NCBI GenBank assembly: GCA_031216915.1
Contig: CM062289.1
Span: 441,449,587-441,513,586 of the forward strand
Reading direction: 5' to 3'
DNA from: Pictodentalium vernedei
Taxonomy: Eukaryota > Mollusca > Scaphopoda > Dentaliida > Dentaliidae
DNA length: 64,000 bases
Positions within the stretch are counted from its first letter, which is position 1. Each line of letters begins with the position of its first letter. Under the pieces are notes generated by a model. It was not told the DNA's origin and did not search any database. It saw only the letters and a program-made list of their open reading frames with translations. Both the position numbers and the translations under genes were made by a program. Below are positions 1 through 10,701 of the stretch, piece by piece.

Positions 1-110
1 CTACTGTAGGTGTAAATTTTTACTATTGGAATCCCATTGCTGGCGTGTTCATCACGGTTGGTGTGTAAAGCTAAAATTTATGTCATACGCTTTTCATATA
101 TAGTAGAATA
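1..110. repeat. Diverged direct repeat, copy 1
   Basis: This stretch resembles 2821-2945 in the same orientation. Shared blocks are ggtgtaaattt, attgctgg, gtgttca, cacggttggtgtg and tttatgtcata. No coding potential is seen. It is an unclassified dispersed repeat or an old duplication. Confidence 0.55.
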
Positions 111-401
111 GGTAATCATGATATAAAGAGACAACACATGACACCAGTAGGTCTGTCATTCTAGAAAGTATGGTAGTACAAATAATTGCCCTTCTCAGTT
201 TGCCAAGGAGTGCAACTGCCTTCTTAAATCTCAATGCAGCTATTATTAGACTCCTGACCACATCAAGATTGTCAATTATGACAATTGTTTGAATATTCCT
301 CAGAGAGCAGCAGGCAGACTGCATAACTGCATGCCTAAAGAATGCCTGGCCTGCCAAAGTAATGACCCAAAATATTGTTTTCTTCATCATCGTTTCCAGA
401 T

Positions 402-766
402 TAGTTATTTATTTATTGGTGTTTAAGGTCACATACTTGTGCATAATGGCTAATCGTGACCATGACAGTTTTACGGGTGGAGGAAGCCAGAGTACCTGGA
501 AAGAACCACCAAGCATCGACAAGAGACTGCCAGCTCAACATTCTAATTCTGTTCAAGCTCCGCTCAAGCAAGGTTAAAGCGGTTGAAGACATGTGCATCA
601 TCGACGTGCAGTACACCTTAGTACACGGCGTCATCATGCCCCCATGTAGGCAACCGGGATCAAGTACCTCGCCAAAGCACACAACATGGGTTGTCTCGGA
701 CGGGGATCGAACTCGGGACTTCTAGCATAGAAGTCCAACAGTCTACCACTGAACCACCGCGCTCCC
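402..766 (-). mobile_element. tRNA-derived SINE, full length
   Basis: Read on the minus strand, the element starts GGGAGCGCGGTGG with a tRNA-like head. An A-box-like TGGTTCAGTGGTAGA lies at 742-756 and a B-box-like GAGTTCGATCCCC at 702-714. The body ends in GTGACCTTAAACACC and an (AATA)n tail near 402-418. Related copies lie at 18827-19192, 16411-16732, and in two halves at 42205-42310 and 52164-52325. It is non-coding; short ORFs across it are chance. Confidence 0.85.
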
Positions 767-1020
767 TTTTTTGTTTCTAGATGTCAAAGAGTTCAATTAA
801 AACTGATTTTAATCAATTATTCTTCTTCAAATGTTGATCATGAAATTTCAAAATCATGCCAGCCTTAACACTTTGAGACTTTAATTATTCAAACGTCACT
901 GGGAATTCAGTTTCTTAAACGGTCTTCAAAATTCAACATCAAATGCCAAAAAGAACAAATAACAAGATATTTTCACATTAGTGATTATCTGGTTGGGGGC
1001 TAGATTATGTTTGGTGGTCT

Positions 1021-1115
1021 AAATTTGTTATTAAAAACTAGTTTTATTAGAAATTATTGGAGAGTGCCTGCAGGCACTCTCCAATAATTTGTGATAAAAC
1101 AAATTTATATAAACA
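1021..1115. repeat. Palindromic MITE core, family M7
   Basis: A perfect hairpin with arms built on TTATTGGAGAGTGCC and its complement around a tgca loop spans about 1051-1090, with weaker outer symmetry. A second copy with the same GGGAGAGTGCC arm is at 18303-18372. Confidence 0.65.
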
Positions 1116-1394
1116 AAGTATTATTTGTGTTCAAGTGAATATGAAATATAAGCAAGGAAAGTGTTGGCTTTTGCGCTGGTACCCACATTTTTTGAAAGCC
1201 CTGATAGTGGCGTCTGGTACTGAACCAGTTAAGAAGTCTTGACAGCAGGATTATATTAGCATTTTAAGCTGTGATAACATTTGGCTCAACGGTTGTCACT
1301 GAGCACTATTCAAGAGAAAATAGGAATTGAGATTAAAACTTTAAAAAATCAAAAAATAATAACAAAACAAATGACCACATAGTATCAATGCGCT

Positions 1395-1660
1395 GTTTGA
1401 TTTTGTACGTCATAAGAAGTATAAAAGTATCAAGGTAATTTAGATTTCGTACGTCATAAGACATACGAAAGTACCAAGGCACTGTTTGATTTTGTACGTC
1501 ACAAGACGTACAAAAGTATCAACGCACTGTTTGATTTCATACGTCATAAGACGTACAAAAGTATCAAGGCGTGGTTTGATTTTGTACATCATAAGATGTA
1601 CAAAAGTATCAAGGTGCCGTTTGATTTCGTACGTAATAAGACGTACAAAAGTATGAAATG
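1395..1660. repeat. 45-bp tandem repeat, about six units
   Basis: Units begin tttgatttcg or tttgattttg at about 1395, 1440, 1485, 1530, 1575 and 1620, giving a 45-bp period. Each unit carries the near-palindrome GTACGTCATAAGACGTAC, so every monomer can form a small hairpin. It is a minisatellite; no ORF runs through it. Confidence 0.85.
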
Positions 1661-1693
1661 GATAATATAAAATACAGTTATGCTTCCAATAAA

Positions 1694-1948
1694 ACCAGGG
1701 CTGAAAATAAGCAGTCTGACATTTGCAGAATGAGGTCCTCAGAAGGTGAATTTGATGAAGTTATCCCATACTGTGGGCCAATTTATCCTTTGGGTACCTC
1801 TTTCTGTTTAGTTTTGAGACCCTGATTCGGTTTGAGGTTCAGAGAGAGTAAATTTAGTGATGCTACCCTGCTCTGCATGGTAGCATCACTAAATTCACCC
1901 TCTGGGGACCTCATTTTTCAGATGACAATCTGCTTATTTTTTGGCTTG
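1694..1948. mobile_element. MITE, family M2
   Basis: Terminal inverted repeats are of the type GGCTGAAAATAAGCAG and CTGCTTATTTTTTGGC. In the centre is a hairpin with arms GTGATGCTACC and its complement. Other copies are at 13367-13619 and 52487-52739, plus one split by a DIRS element (42311-42323 and 51922-52163). No coding capacity. Confidence 0.8.
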
Positions 1949-2078
1949 AATAAAACCCACACCATTTGCAGAGACAAGCAACAACCGACCATGTTTGTTG
2001 ATAATCAACAACAGCAATCTGTAATAGATTGCATGAATGCATATGCTATAAACAGAAACATGTGTACATATAAAACAT

Positions 2079-2171
2079 ACCAAATGTTCACCACGAGTGG
2101 TGAAGTGGTGTTAACTGTGAGCCTTTGGTGAGCAGTTAATACCCCTTCACCCCAAGTGGTGAACATTTGGT
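2079..2171. repeat. Imperfect inverted repeat (hairpin)
   Basis: The arm accaaatgttcacca at 2079 pairs with tggtgaacatttggt ending at 2171, and inner arms ttaactg/cagttaa flank a short loop. It is probably the core of a small MITE whose outer boundaries I could not fix. Confidence 0.6.
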
Positions 2172-2820
2172 ACACCAAGCTACTTTGAGTATATTTTATT
2201 TGTACCATGATCATCAGATTATTACGAGTCGCTACTATTTTCTCTCGATTTTACTGAGCAGCAGACGTACGCAAGTGCGAATCTGTTTTGTTTATATGAG
2301 CACTGGTGGGCTGAACTTCTGCTCAGTGCTGTCAATTTTATCGCTGCAAAAAAAAGGAAAAAGAAACGTGCAGATCACGGGGCTTTTTCATTTTAATAAC
2401 ATACTATATCCAAGTTATGGATCCCTTATTAACATGAGACAATACATGTCATTAAAATAACGTTGAAGTCAGTTGACTAACCTCAAGTAAACAACGTAGA
2501 CAATCCTCTTTTAGGTACATTCAAAGCTTTGATATTCTGAACTTTTAAACCGTCAGTGTAATACTCAAGACCGGTCGTTAGTTGTGAACTTCGACGTTCT
2601 TGACCTTTTACCTTTAGAAACAATAGTTTTTTCATCCAATTTGTTAAAATTATTAAACATCTAAAATGGAGTAAAATTTAGATTCTTTGACAATGAAAAA
2701 GACTAATCGATTTTGGCATGACCGATCGACAATCGATTAATCAATCAATCGTGACAGCCCTAAAAGTTAGACAAGTCTGCATTCAGGTCGAGGTCATCAA
2801 AGGTCAACTTGGATGTAGTT
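2172..2820. other. No recognisable feature
   Basis: AT-rich intergenic DNA with short chance ORFs only. No homology was seen to other parts of the window. Confidence 0.5.
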
Positions 2821-2945
2821 TCACTGAAGGTGTAAATTTTAACTATTGAAATCTCATTGCTGGTGTGTTCACCACAGACGGAAGTATTCATCACGGTTGG
2901 TGTGAAGCTAAAGATTTATGTCATAGGCTTTTTATATATGGCAGA
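2821..2945. repeat. Diverged direct repeat, copy 2
   Basis: Counterpart of 1-110. It carries an extra segment of about 15 bases (around cagacggaagtattcat) that copy 1 lacks, so the two differ by an indel as well as by substitutions. Confidence 0.55.
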
Positions 2946-3136
2946 ACAGACCTGTGTACATGTAATTATGGTGTAATCAATGAAAGTGTCAATGATGCTG
3001 TAGCTCAACTTGACAAACTTGAAATGGTAAATTTGAAGATCATTGGTTCCAATGTTATTTGGTGAAACTTCAACATAACAGCACTGTGTGTGCTAATGTC
3101 AGAGCAATCCATGTGTTTTAAATATAACTGTAAGGT

Positions 3137-3480
3137 TGACTAAAGGAAGAATGTTGATACACAAATGCAGGAAATTCGGAGGTCATTGTAAACGGCAACT
3201 TTTTTCACAGAAATGAATCTACATGTATAGGTTTCGCCTAATGAGCACAAAGAGTCCAAAAACAATCCTACGATAAATGTGCCCTGTAGGTCATGTCAAA
3301 AAAGACTGTAAATGCACAAATACATACAACAGATTCAAAGATTGTTGCTAACACCCACAGTTTTGGACAGAAATGAAAAGAAAATCAATAGCTCCTATCT
3401 CGGTCACCCGGAATAAGCATATGAAGTTTCAAAATAGCCTGATAATGAATGCATTCTCTGAGGAATGCCAAAGGAAGATG
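3137..3480. repeat. Satellite-bearing element H1, left part
   Basis: The sequence contains the same unit as the array at 10702-13042: ...ataaatgtgccctgtagg, ...aatagctcctatc, caccc, ...aagcat, aagtttcaaa. It stops at TTAA at 3481, where an M1 MITE begins, and the unit continues in phase after the MITE at 10702. The two parts were therefore one array before insertion. Confidence 0.75.
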
Positions 3481-3649
3481 TTAACCCTTTACCCAACAAA
3501 TCGCCCGCATCCGCCCGCGTAATATGCAAATTCAGCAGTTGAAAAAATATTATTTTTCAAAAAATTTCAACAAAACCATATCATGTGACCCCTCGTTGGA
3601 ACGAGCTCATGATATGGTTTTGTTGAAATTTTTTGAAAAATTAAAAAAA
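3481..3649. mobile_element. MITE M1, left half (split by DIRS copy A)
   Basis: It starts TTAACCCTTTACCCAACAAA and includes the GTGACCCCTCGTTGGAACGAGCTC palindrome arm. It is cut at 3650 by the DIRS-like element and resumes at 10649. Compared with intact M1 (18010-18258, 27096-27335, 55640-55885), part of the central palindrome is missing: the arm jumps from gagctc to atgatatggt. Confidence 0.85.
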
Positions 3650-3671
3650 GTTAAAAAATTTATAGTAATTT

Positions 3672-3879
3672 ATATATTTTTTATACTTACCAATGACCCA
3701 GACATAGCTGGTGCTAACTCTTAAAATATAGGGCCAAACACAAATTTTGCCCCCCAATCCCCAAAATTTGCATCTAAAACTAAAGAAAACATGTCCTGAA
3801 AGGCCCTCCACACTTCGCCCCTACTGCGCATGCGCAGTGTCAAGGACGTTCCGAAATTGGCGCCATTTATCATTCTAAT
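3672..3879. repeat. DIRS copy A, left inverted terminal repeat
   Basis: It pairs with 10446-10648. Shared landmarks are ACCAATGACCCAGAC, the palindromic CTGCGCATGCGCAG, and TTGGCGCCATTTATCATTCTAA in opposite orientation at the two ends. Confidence 0.9.
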
Positions 3880-3951
3880 AACCAGTGCCTGGTAAGCGCT
3901 ATGTACTCAGCGGGGAGGCAAGAGTTCCCAACTCCTGGGAGGGCCATCCCC

Positions 3952-4040
3952 GTCTGGGTCATTGGTAAGTATAAAAAATATATAAATTACTATAAATTTT
4001 TTAACATTTTTATACTGTACCAATGACCCAGACATAGCTG
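3952..4040. repeat. DIRS copy A, internal complementary region
   Basis: The first half (3952 to about 4007) is the exact reverse complement of the outermost left end of the element (3650-3703). It runs directly into the reverse complement of the outermost right end (about 10617-10648). The two element tips are thus represented side by side, joined as ...ttttttaac/atttttatac.... In DIRS1 elements this region is thought to template completion and circularisation of the cDNA. It also gives the exact element tips. Confidence 0.9.
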
Positions 4041-4639
4041 AATAGTAAAAAGGCTGGAGGGCCAAGGACATAGAGCAAAATGGAATACGCTCAATAAAAT
4101 AAAATAGAGTCATCCCCTGTAGGGAAAAGAAGTAATAGGCCTTATATGTATCTTTCTTATTTATGATAAATTAGAAAGATACAACACCTTCCAAAAATTG
4201 AGCTTCATACATCCATGTACTCTATTAATATCCAATAATCCTTATACTAATAATTTTTAAAGTAAGCCAATAATAAAGTAAGTCTAGAGAATAGAGACTC
4301 TTATACTCCTAAAAGTGTGTGAGAATTGCATAATCATGTCCGTTGACATATGCAATATTCAAAAGCTATACTTTAAAAACTAAGACTTGAATGAATTTTA
4401 TAAACTTAAACTTCTCACTAACAACCATCCCAATAACAGCTCAGAATTACTAACTCCGGAGGAGGTATCCCCTTGTTTTCATAGTAAAAACAGGTGACCC
4501 AAGGGAACACCCTCCCCCCCCCCCCCCCTTTTTCTTGCCCTGGGTCAAATAGCCCAGAGCGAAGAGGGCAGCCGAACGGAGACACTGCCGAAACAGACAG
4601 CCTACCTAGCTATAGTAGCAACTGTTAAGTGAATGACAT

Positions 4640-5710
4640 TCTGAGCAGTAGATAATAGACCTAACAATAGAGGCCTCCAGAAATGGACTCGATATTTCTG
4701 AGATAAAATTCATGAATGGATGGCTGAGCGCAATGAGCAGCCTTCAAAAATCTATAATAGCAACACTATTAATGTAAGCCCAAGAAGTAGAAGAACTCTT
4801 ACTTCATGAGCCGAAATCTTAAGCACAACTGCTAAGCCAATGATATACCATAAGCAGTACGCTAGTTAATAGAATCCATTAACAATAAAATGGAGCGTAA
4901 CGTCCTTCTACTAGACATCAAAGACAGAAGAAGCTTACACCCTTGTAATAAACAGATATCTGTTTATAAATACATAAACTGTACCCGGAAAGAGTAAAGG
5001 CCTATGCCCATACGAAGACGGAAGGACCTTAAAATAATAGGTTCCGGAAAATAGGAGCCTAACTCTTATGCAACAATCCAACCTAAATAGTAACGGAAGT
5101 ATTGATTCCGAAACTATGAAAGTGAAAATCAGCCATCGATAGTGCATGAAACTCACTGACTCTACAGTAAAAGAGAAACCAACAGAATTACTGTCTAAAA
5201 GGTCAGAATTTGAAAACTACTGTTTCCAGAGGCTCAAATGATTACTTAGCTAAATAAGAACCGAAGTTAAAATCCGTATAGGAATTTAATCTAAAGATTC
5301 TAAGTCTATTTATCAAAAAGTTACTAACTGACTTAGATAAAGAGACAAAAGACTCAATTGTAAACTATCGTAGAGTGCATAGGTATGAGGTAACATAAAC
5401 CTATAACCTAAATAACAACAGGCTGCAGTAAATCTTGTGAAACAAGTATACTAAAAAATAGCAATGAGTAGTATGGAGGGATCAACCATATGAACATAAT
5501 GATCCCTACACCACGACGGAAGAGCCTCCACTTTAGTCGCATAGAATAGCGAAGAAGAGGATCTCCTATAGTAAGAAATCGCGTCCAAAGCTCGTCCAGT
5601 ACAGTGCTTACAATGCAATACGGACCACACAACGGAATACATGAAGGTTGCGACCTTGCTGGTTGTGATAAAGATGACACGATTTACCCAGTGAAAAAAG
5701 ATCCTCACAT
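4640..5710 (-). pseudogene. DIRS copy A tyrosine recombinase remnant
   Basis: The minus strand aligns by eye with the recombinase region of copy C (43474-44400). The segment around 4800-4830 still encodes ISAHEVR, the HxxR box, but downstream it reads into leucine-rich nonsense with stops. At 5408-5708 there are two short frames that split what is one frame in copy C. It is catalytically dead as it stands. The same lesions are in copy B. Confidence 0.75.
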
Positions 5711-6082
5711 AGAGGAAGATTTCACGTTAAGATCCACAGTAGACAAGAGAGTAAATTACTCATGATCTCTGTGAAGATAGAGATGCTATCAACAGAAATG
5801 TATTGTGGTTGTTTATCTTAGCAAAACCTGCTAAAACAACAGCGCCGGAGGATACGCGTATCCTATCATTCCGTCCTATAGATCAATAGAGCGTTAACAG
5901 TATTAGCTCAGAGATCTGGACAAGCCAACACATACGTCTGCAATTTATTAGCAAGCTGTGTCATAAATAAAACATCATTGGGCGCTCCCATAGATAGCAA
6001 ATCTGAATGAATACTTGTTTGTTGAGAGTCCATTCTGACAGCAACAAGCGACCCGTAAGAGAACGGGAGTCCGATAAAACAA

Positions 6083-6530
6083 TCAGACGACCCAGAATAT
6101 GACGGACCAAAACTGAACTTGGTGTACTATAACCAACAGACGGATTCTTTCCATTAAATTGAATAACGGAAACGAAAGAGTGCCTCCCTGGTTCCGGAGA
6201 TACGCCACTACTGTCGAATTAAAGGACAGGAATTTGGGCATGCGTTTCTGAATAATGTTCATGCAATGACATAAAGCAAGCCTAAAAAACATTATTCCGC
6301 GGAAGTTAAACTGATAGCTAAAAGACTGCGGAACCCAAAGACCCTGGCACTTCGAATCCGTAGGGATCAGTATATATCCCAATCTGTTTGACTGGCAACC
6401 GTCATAACAGCCACACTCGGGTCCGGCAACTGCGGCGGCACTCTCTGAGTCAACCACCGAATGTTTGCCCCAGTCTGAATCTCTTGTAACACTAGATAGA
6501 CAAGAGAATGTATAAATCAAGCAATTCATG
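6083..6530 (-). pseudogene. DIRS copy A RNase H remnant joined to ORF1 remnant
   Basis: The frame contains PTDSKCQGLWVPQSF and FNSTVVAYLRNQGGT, clear homologues of the copy C RNase H stretches PTDSRCQSLWGLQFL and DNSTVVAYIRNKGGT. The aspartate of SDNST is changed to asparagine or phenylalanine context (SFNST), so a catalytic acidic residue is lost. Directly upstream, near 6530, the sequence switches to the Gag-like ORF1 tail. About 1.3 kb equivalent to 45400-46710 of copy C, which holds the YLDD reverse-transcriptase core, is absent. Confidence 0.8.
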
Positions 6531-9500
6531 GATTGCCGGAAAGTTGCCGTCGAAGAGAAGCTCCTCCGAGAACGAAGTGACTCTGAGAGAGTTCTTAACC
6601 TACTATCCACGAGTGGATGTAGCTAGGGCTGCATCACGTCTAACCAACTCCAATCAGCCACTGAAGGGCGGAGTTATACGTGAACAAACTACTGCCCTCA
6701 AAAGAAATTACATTGAGAATAATATCCCGTAAATCTTTTCTTGAAGACGTAATGATAACGCCTCAGTAAGGCGGATTACGTATAATAAAGCGTCTAAGTT
6801 AAGTCTACTATACATAATGTCGTTCCCAACATTGAAATTGGAAAAGACATAAACGGCGAAAAAGAATATATATGCAGTCTTTAATCACACCGTCTAGACG
6901 CGTATGAACTCTCGGTATGCCCTGCTCTGCCAAAATAAACTATATGTAAAAAAGATAAAATGGCAGAAATGAGCCACGCGGACAAGAAACTAAACTATCA
7001 TGCTTAGTAGCAGGCTTGTATATATATATAAATATATAGCGTCGAAAAATAAAACACATGTTGTAATGACAATATTGGACTGCGTCGGTAAGTCAGGGAC
7101 AAAGTCCCTGTACCGATCGAAAAATCCGAGTCCAATGACGCTATAAGTCTCTTATCCAAGATCGCAGCAATGAAGTCCGAAAAATAATCACTGGAAGAAA
7201 TGCCAGAAGATATGAAAGGCATCTTCCGATACTACTAAAGGGAAAACTCGAAATCTTTCGAATCCCTTTCGCCATCCTGTCGGACCCTATAAAGCGTTCG
7301 GTCGTCCGTAGCTTGATGCAACCGCAGACCGCACCGACCCAGCGCCGTCGGATAATTCCTGATTCGACCGAGAAACTGTCAATTGCTGGGATGCTGCGAA
7401 ACAACTGTGCTAACTCGGATAGCACGTCCGTCACTGAGGCCTGAGGAGCAGCGGTCTTACGATGCATTACCGCAGGAAGCTCCGAGATCGTTACCCCGTG
7501 CATACTTCCAATATGCGAGCGAACGGAGTGTATAGGCCTCGTGTCCCTTGGCTACCGGATGGCGCGACCTATTCGCTGTGGAATCACTGAATGCCGAAAC
7601 TGATCGGATACTCGAGGTCACGTAGCCAATGTGCGGTCGTGTGCCCTGCTGTGAGGATGAGGAAGCATTAAAGACAGTCTCTCGGACTGTCAATATAACG
7701 GAGCGTCCCGAGCAACGGACATATGCTCCGAATGTAAAATATCTGAACCACAACATGCGGTCCCCTATGTTGTTGGCTTCCTCCGATCTGTCCTCAATCT
7801 GCCGTCACTGGGTGAGTACTAAAGTAATTAAAGTGCTCGCATCACCCAAATCTCCTTCCTAGACCGCAACGGACGAACCCGGCAGCCGAACCATTCGATG
7901 AATGTACGCTACACCGGGTGAGCTAGCGAATGTCACTCCGTAAGCGATAGACATATTCCATGAGCACTTATTGCCGCTAACTCTTCATTAACTATGACGA
8001 CAGAGGCACACTTTTGAAAGACATCTCCATAATTCTTCGAACAAGAAACCAGAAATGCTTGGATAGCAAGCATAAAATAATAATATATATAGCGTCGTTC
8101 AATAATTCGAAAGTTTGTGTGACATTATTGGACTATGTCGGAACTGAGGGACGATGTCCCTGAACCGAACCAAAAATTTCTAAGTCCACCGACGCTATCG
8201 GTTTCTTATCCGGCATCGCAGCATATGTTGTTCCGAAAGGGAAAGCTTGAAATCCTCCGAATCCCTTTCGGTATCCCGTCGGACCGGATGAAACTTTCGG
8301 ACGTCCGTACCCGCTTCCGCGGAGCGTCCCGACCCAGCATCGTCGGATAAAATATATGCGACAGATTCAGTTGATGCTGGGATGCTGCGATAAACTGTGC
8401 TATTAAGGAAAGCACGTCCGTTCCCGAGGCCTGTGCAGTAGCGGACTTACGATGCATTGCCGCTGGAAGCTCCGTGTACGTTGACTCCCGCACACTTCCT
8501 ATGCGAACGTCCGGAGTCTGCAGGCCTCGAGTCCCCGGCTACCGACCCAGCGCTGTCAGATAATTCTCGATCCGACACCGTTTCTGTCGGCTGCTGGGAT
8601 GCTGCGATAAGCTGTGCTATGTGCACAAGAATGTCCGGCGTCGAGACCTGCGGAGGCGCAGTCTATCGCTGCTTCGCCGAGGGCAGCTCCGCATCAGATG
8701 GCTCCCGCATACTTCCTATGCGAACGTCCGGAGTCCATCGGTCTCGAATCCCTGGCTGCCGGATGGTGTGACCTGGTCGCCGAAGAATCCTTGATCGGCG
8801 AAGCTGGTAATATATCGGCGGTCACGCAGCCAAGGTGCGGTCGTGTGCGCTGACGAGAAGAGGAAGCCTTAGCAGTCTCAGCGGACTGCCTATACAACGG
8901 AGCGTCCCGAGCGACGGACGTATGCTCCGCTAGCGACACATTTGTACCACAACATCTGGGGCCAGATGTTGTTGAACGAGAGAGGGGCCTCTCTCGCTTG
9001 CCGTCCGGATGGACCGGAACGAGCTATGAACCGGACTAAAAGGCTTCCTCCGTTCTCCCTCCGATCCGCCGTCACTGGGTGTGCATTAAGTTAATTTTAT
9101 AGTGCTCGCATCACCCCAAAATTCCTTCTAGACCGCAACGGACGAACCCGGCTGCCGAACCATTCGGTGAATGGACGCTACACCGGGCGAGCTAGCGGAC
9201 GTCAAAGGCCGTCGAACCTACTAGGGTCCTCTTAGGCAATTGGCGTATTACATGAGCACTTTTCCGCTAGCCCTTCATTAATTGTGATGACGGAGGCACA
9301 CTGTTGGAAGACATCACAGATACATCACCCTAATCTTGATCGTCTGAAATAGAAATTGATAAAGTAGAGTGACCCTGCGGGGAAAGGACCGGAGTGTCCA
9401 AATCCCCAACAACATACCGTGACATACGCTTCCCATATTGTCATCGAAATCATACGATACAGAACAGGAGTTAATGCGAGTACACTGACCACATATAGAA

Positions 9501-9575
9501 TGATAATAAGGTCAGAGGAAGACTTCCTCTTAAAACAATTGATCAATATCCTTTCAATGTGAAAAGAAAACAAGT
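6530..9575 (-). pseudogene. DIRS copy A ORF1 (Gag-like) remnant with internal duplications
   Basis: Minus-strand fragments match copy C ORF1: DKRLIASLDSDFS (copy C DKRLIASLDTDFF) near 7100-7170, and RKTAAPQASVTDVLS (copy C RKTAAPQASVMDLLS) near 7400-7470. The second motif recurs near 8400-8470 (RKSATAQASGTDVLS) and again, degraded, near 8600-8690, so the region has been duplicated in tandem (see findings). Many stops and frame changes. It probably makes no protein. Confidence 0.75.
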
Positions 9576-10445
9576 CCTGGTACTCGCACTAACCCCTGGC
9601 AAAATACATAATAATAATATGATCCATTAATATAGAAAAAATAATTGAAATCAAAATATTTTGAAAAAATATTTTTTCAGAACAGCCCAAGTTTCTGAAA
9701 AGTAACGTTGAGCCCCAATGGATCCCAAGCCTAAGTGTGGAAAAAAATTTTAAAAATATTTTAAACAATTTATTCAACACTTACGAACAATAATAATGTA
9801 TCTAGTTATGATTAAAATAACATAAAGATATTATTATTTAGAAATCCCCCCCTCACACAGAGGGCTGTTGTAAATGTAAACAATGAGTGTAAAAACACTA
9901 AAATAAGACTCCAGGCACCCAGGCCCGAAATCAGTTACCAAAAATACACCATCTGATGCAAAACAGAGACTTCCAGGGAAGAAACTGCAGAACATCAGAT
10001 GGTAGATGCAGAACACAATGCCTAACCACCCGTAGGTGAAGACGTAAACATGGGGAAAGAACAGAATTCATTCTGTTATTCAGCTAAAACTCCCAAGAAA
10101 TTTTAGTAATAATAATTACATAAACTATGCCAAAAGCATGGGAGAATAGCAAGGGGGAACTTAAAGGACAGGGAGAGAGGAAAAACACTTGAAAAAACAG
10201 TGTAACTAAATAATCAGAATGACAACAAAATGGCTGCTGCCTTGAAAATAGGTAACTTAACATAATTTCATTAAAAAATTTTAAGTTACAGCCCTGATAA
10301 TATTCTGTCACACATTCTTTTCCTCTCCTCCTTTTCTATCCTCCTTAGAATCACCATTTCACTAATATTTATGTGTCTGGCATCATTTAAACTGAGATTT
10401 AAAAGCACAAAGATCAGTCAGATGTTAACTGATGAAGGGCCAAAC

Positions 10446-10648
10446 TTAGAATGATAAATGGCGCCAATTTCGGAACGTCCTTGACACTGCGCATGCGCAG
10501 TAGGGGCGAAGTGTGGAGGGCCTTTCAGGACATGTTTTCTTTAGTTTTAGATGCAAATTTTGGGGATTGGGGGGCAAAATTTGTGTTTGGCCCTATATTT
10601 TAAGAGTTAGCACCAGCTATGTCTGGGTCATTGGTACAGTATAAAAAT
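10446..10648. repeat. DIRS copy A, right inverted terminal repeat
   Basis: Inverse of 3672-3879, ending ...TCATTGGTACAGTATAAAAAT. The last base is inferred from the joined tips in the internal complementary region. Confidence 0.9.
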
Positions 10649-10701
10649 ATTATATTTAAAATAATAAATTTTGATGTCGTCTGCGTTGGGTAAAGGGTTA
10701 A
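10649..10701. mobile_element. MITE M1, right end
   Basis: It resumes the M1 consensus (atatttaaaataataaatttt...tcgtctgcgttggg) and ends TAAAGGGTTAA at 10701. Together with 3481-3649 it makes one M1 copy. Confidence 0.85.

Larger units (their letters stand above)
3650..10648 (-). mobile_element. Non-autonomous DIRS1-like element, copy A
   Basis: A 7.0-kb element with inverted terminal repeats of about 205 bp (3672-3879 and 10446-10648) and an internal complementary region at 3952-4040. That structure is diagnostic of DIRS1-type tyrosine-recombinase retrotransposons. Remnants of ORF1, RNase H and recombinase lie on the minus strand, but the reverse-transcriptase core is deleted compared with copy C. 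The copy at 31468-38466 is near-identical and the same length; copy C is much more diverged. Copy A sits in an M1 MITE that sits in an H1 array. With no reverse transcriptase or intact recombinase it must have been moved by proteins from another element. Confidence 0.9.

Noticed and set aside
742..756. tRNA-like A and B boxes at 402-766, 16411-16732 and 18827-19192 as tRNA genes
   Set aside because: No cloverleaf with paired acceptor stem is formed; the boxes head a repeated body with an (AATA)n tail, so they are SINE promoters.
8457..8853. Plus-strand frames in the GC-richer part of DIRS copies A and B (also 36269-36667)
   Set aside because: They are antisense shadows of the ORF1 remnant; the minus-strand peptide matches copy C ORF1.
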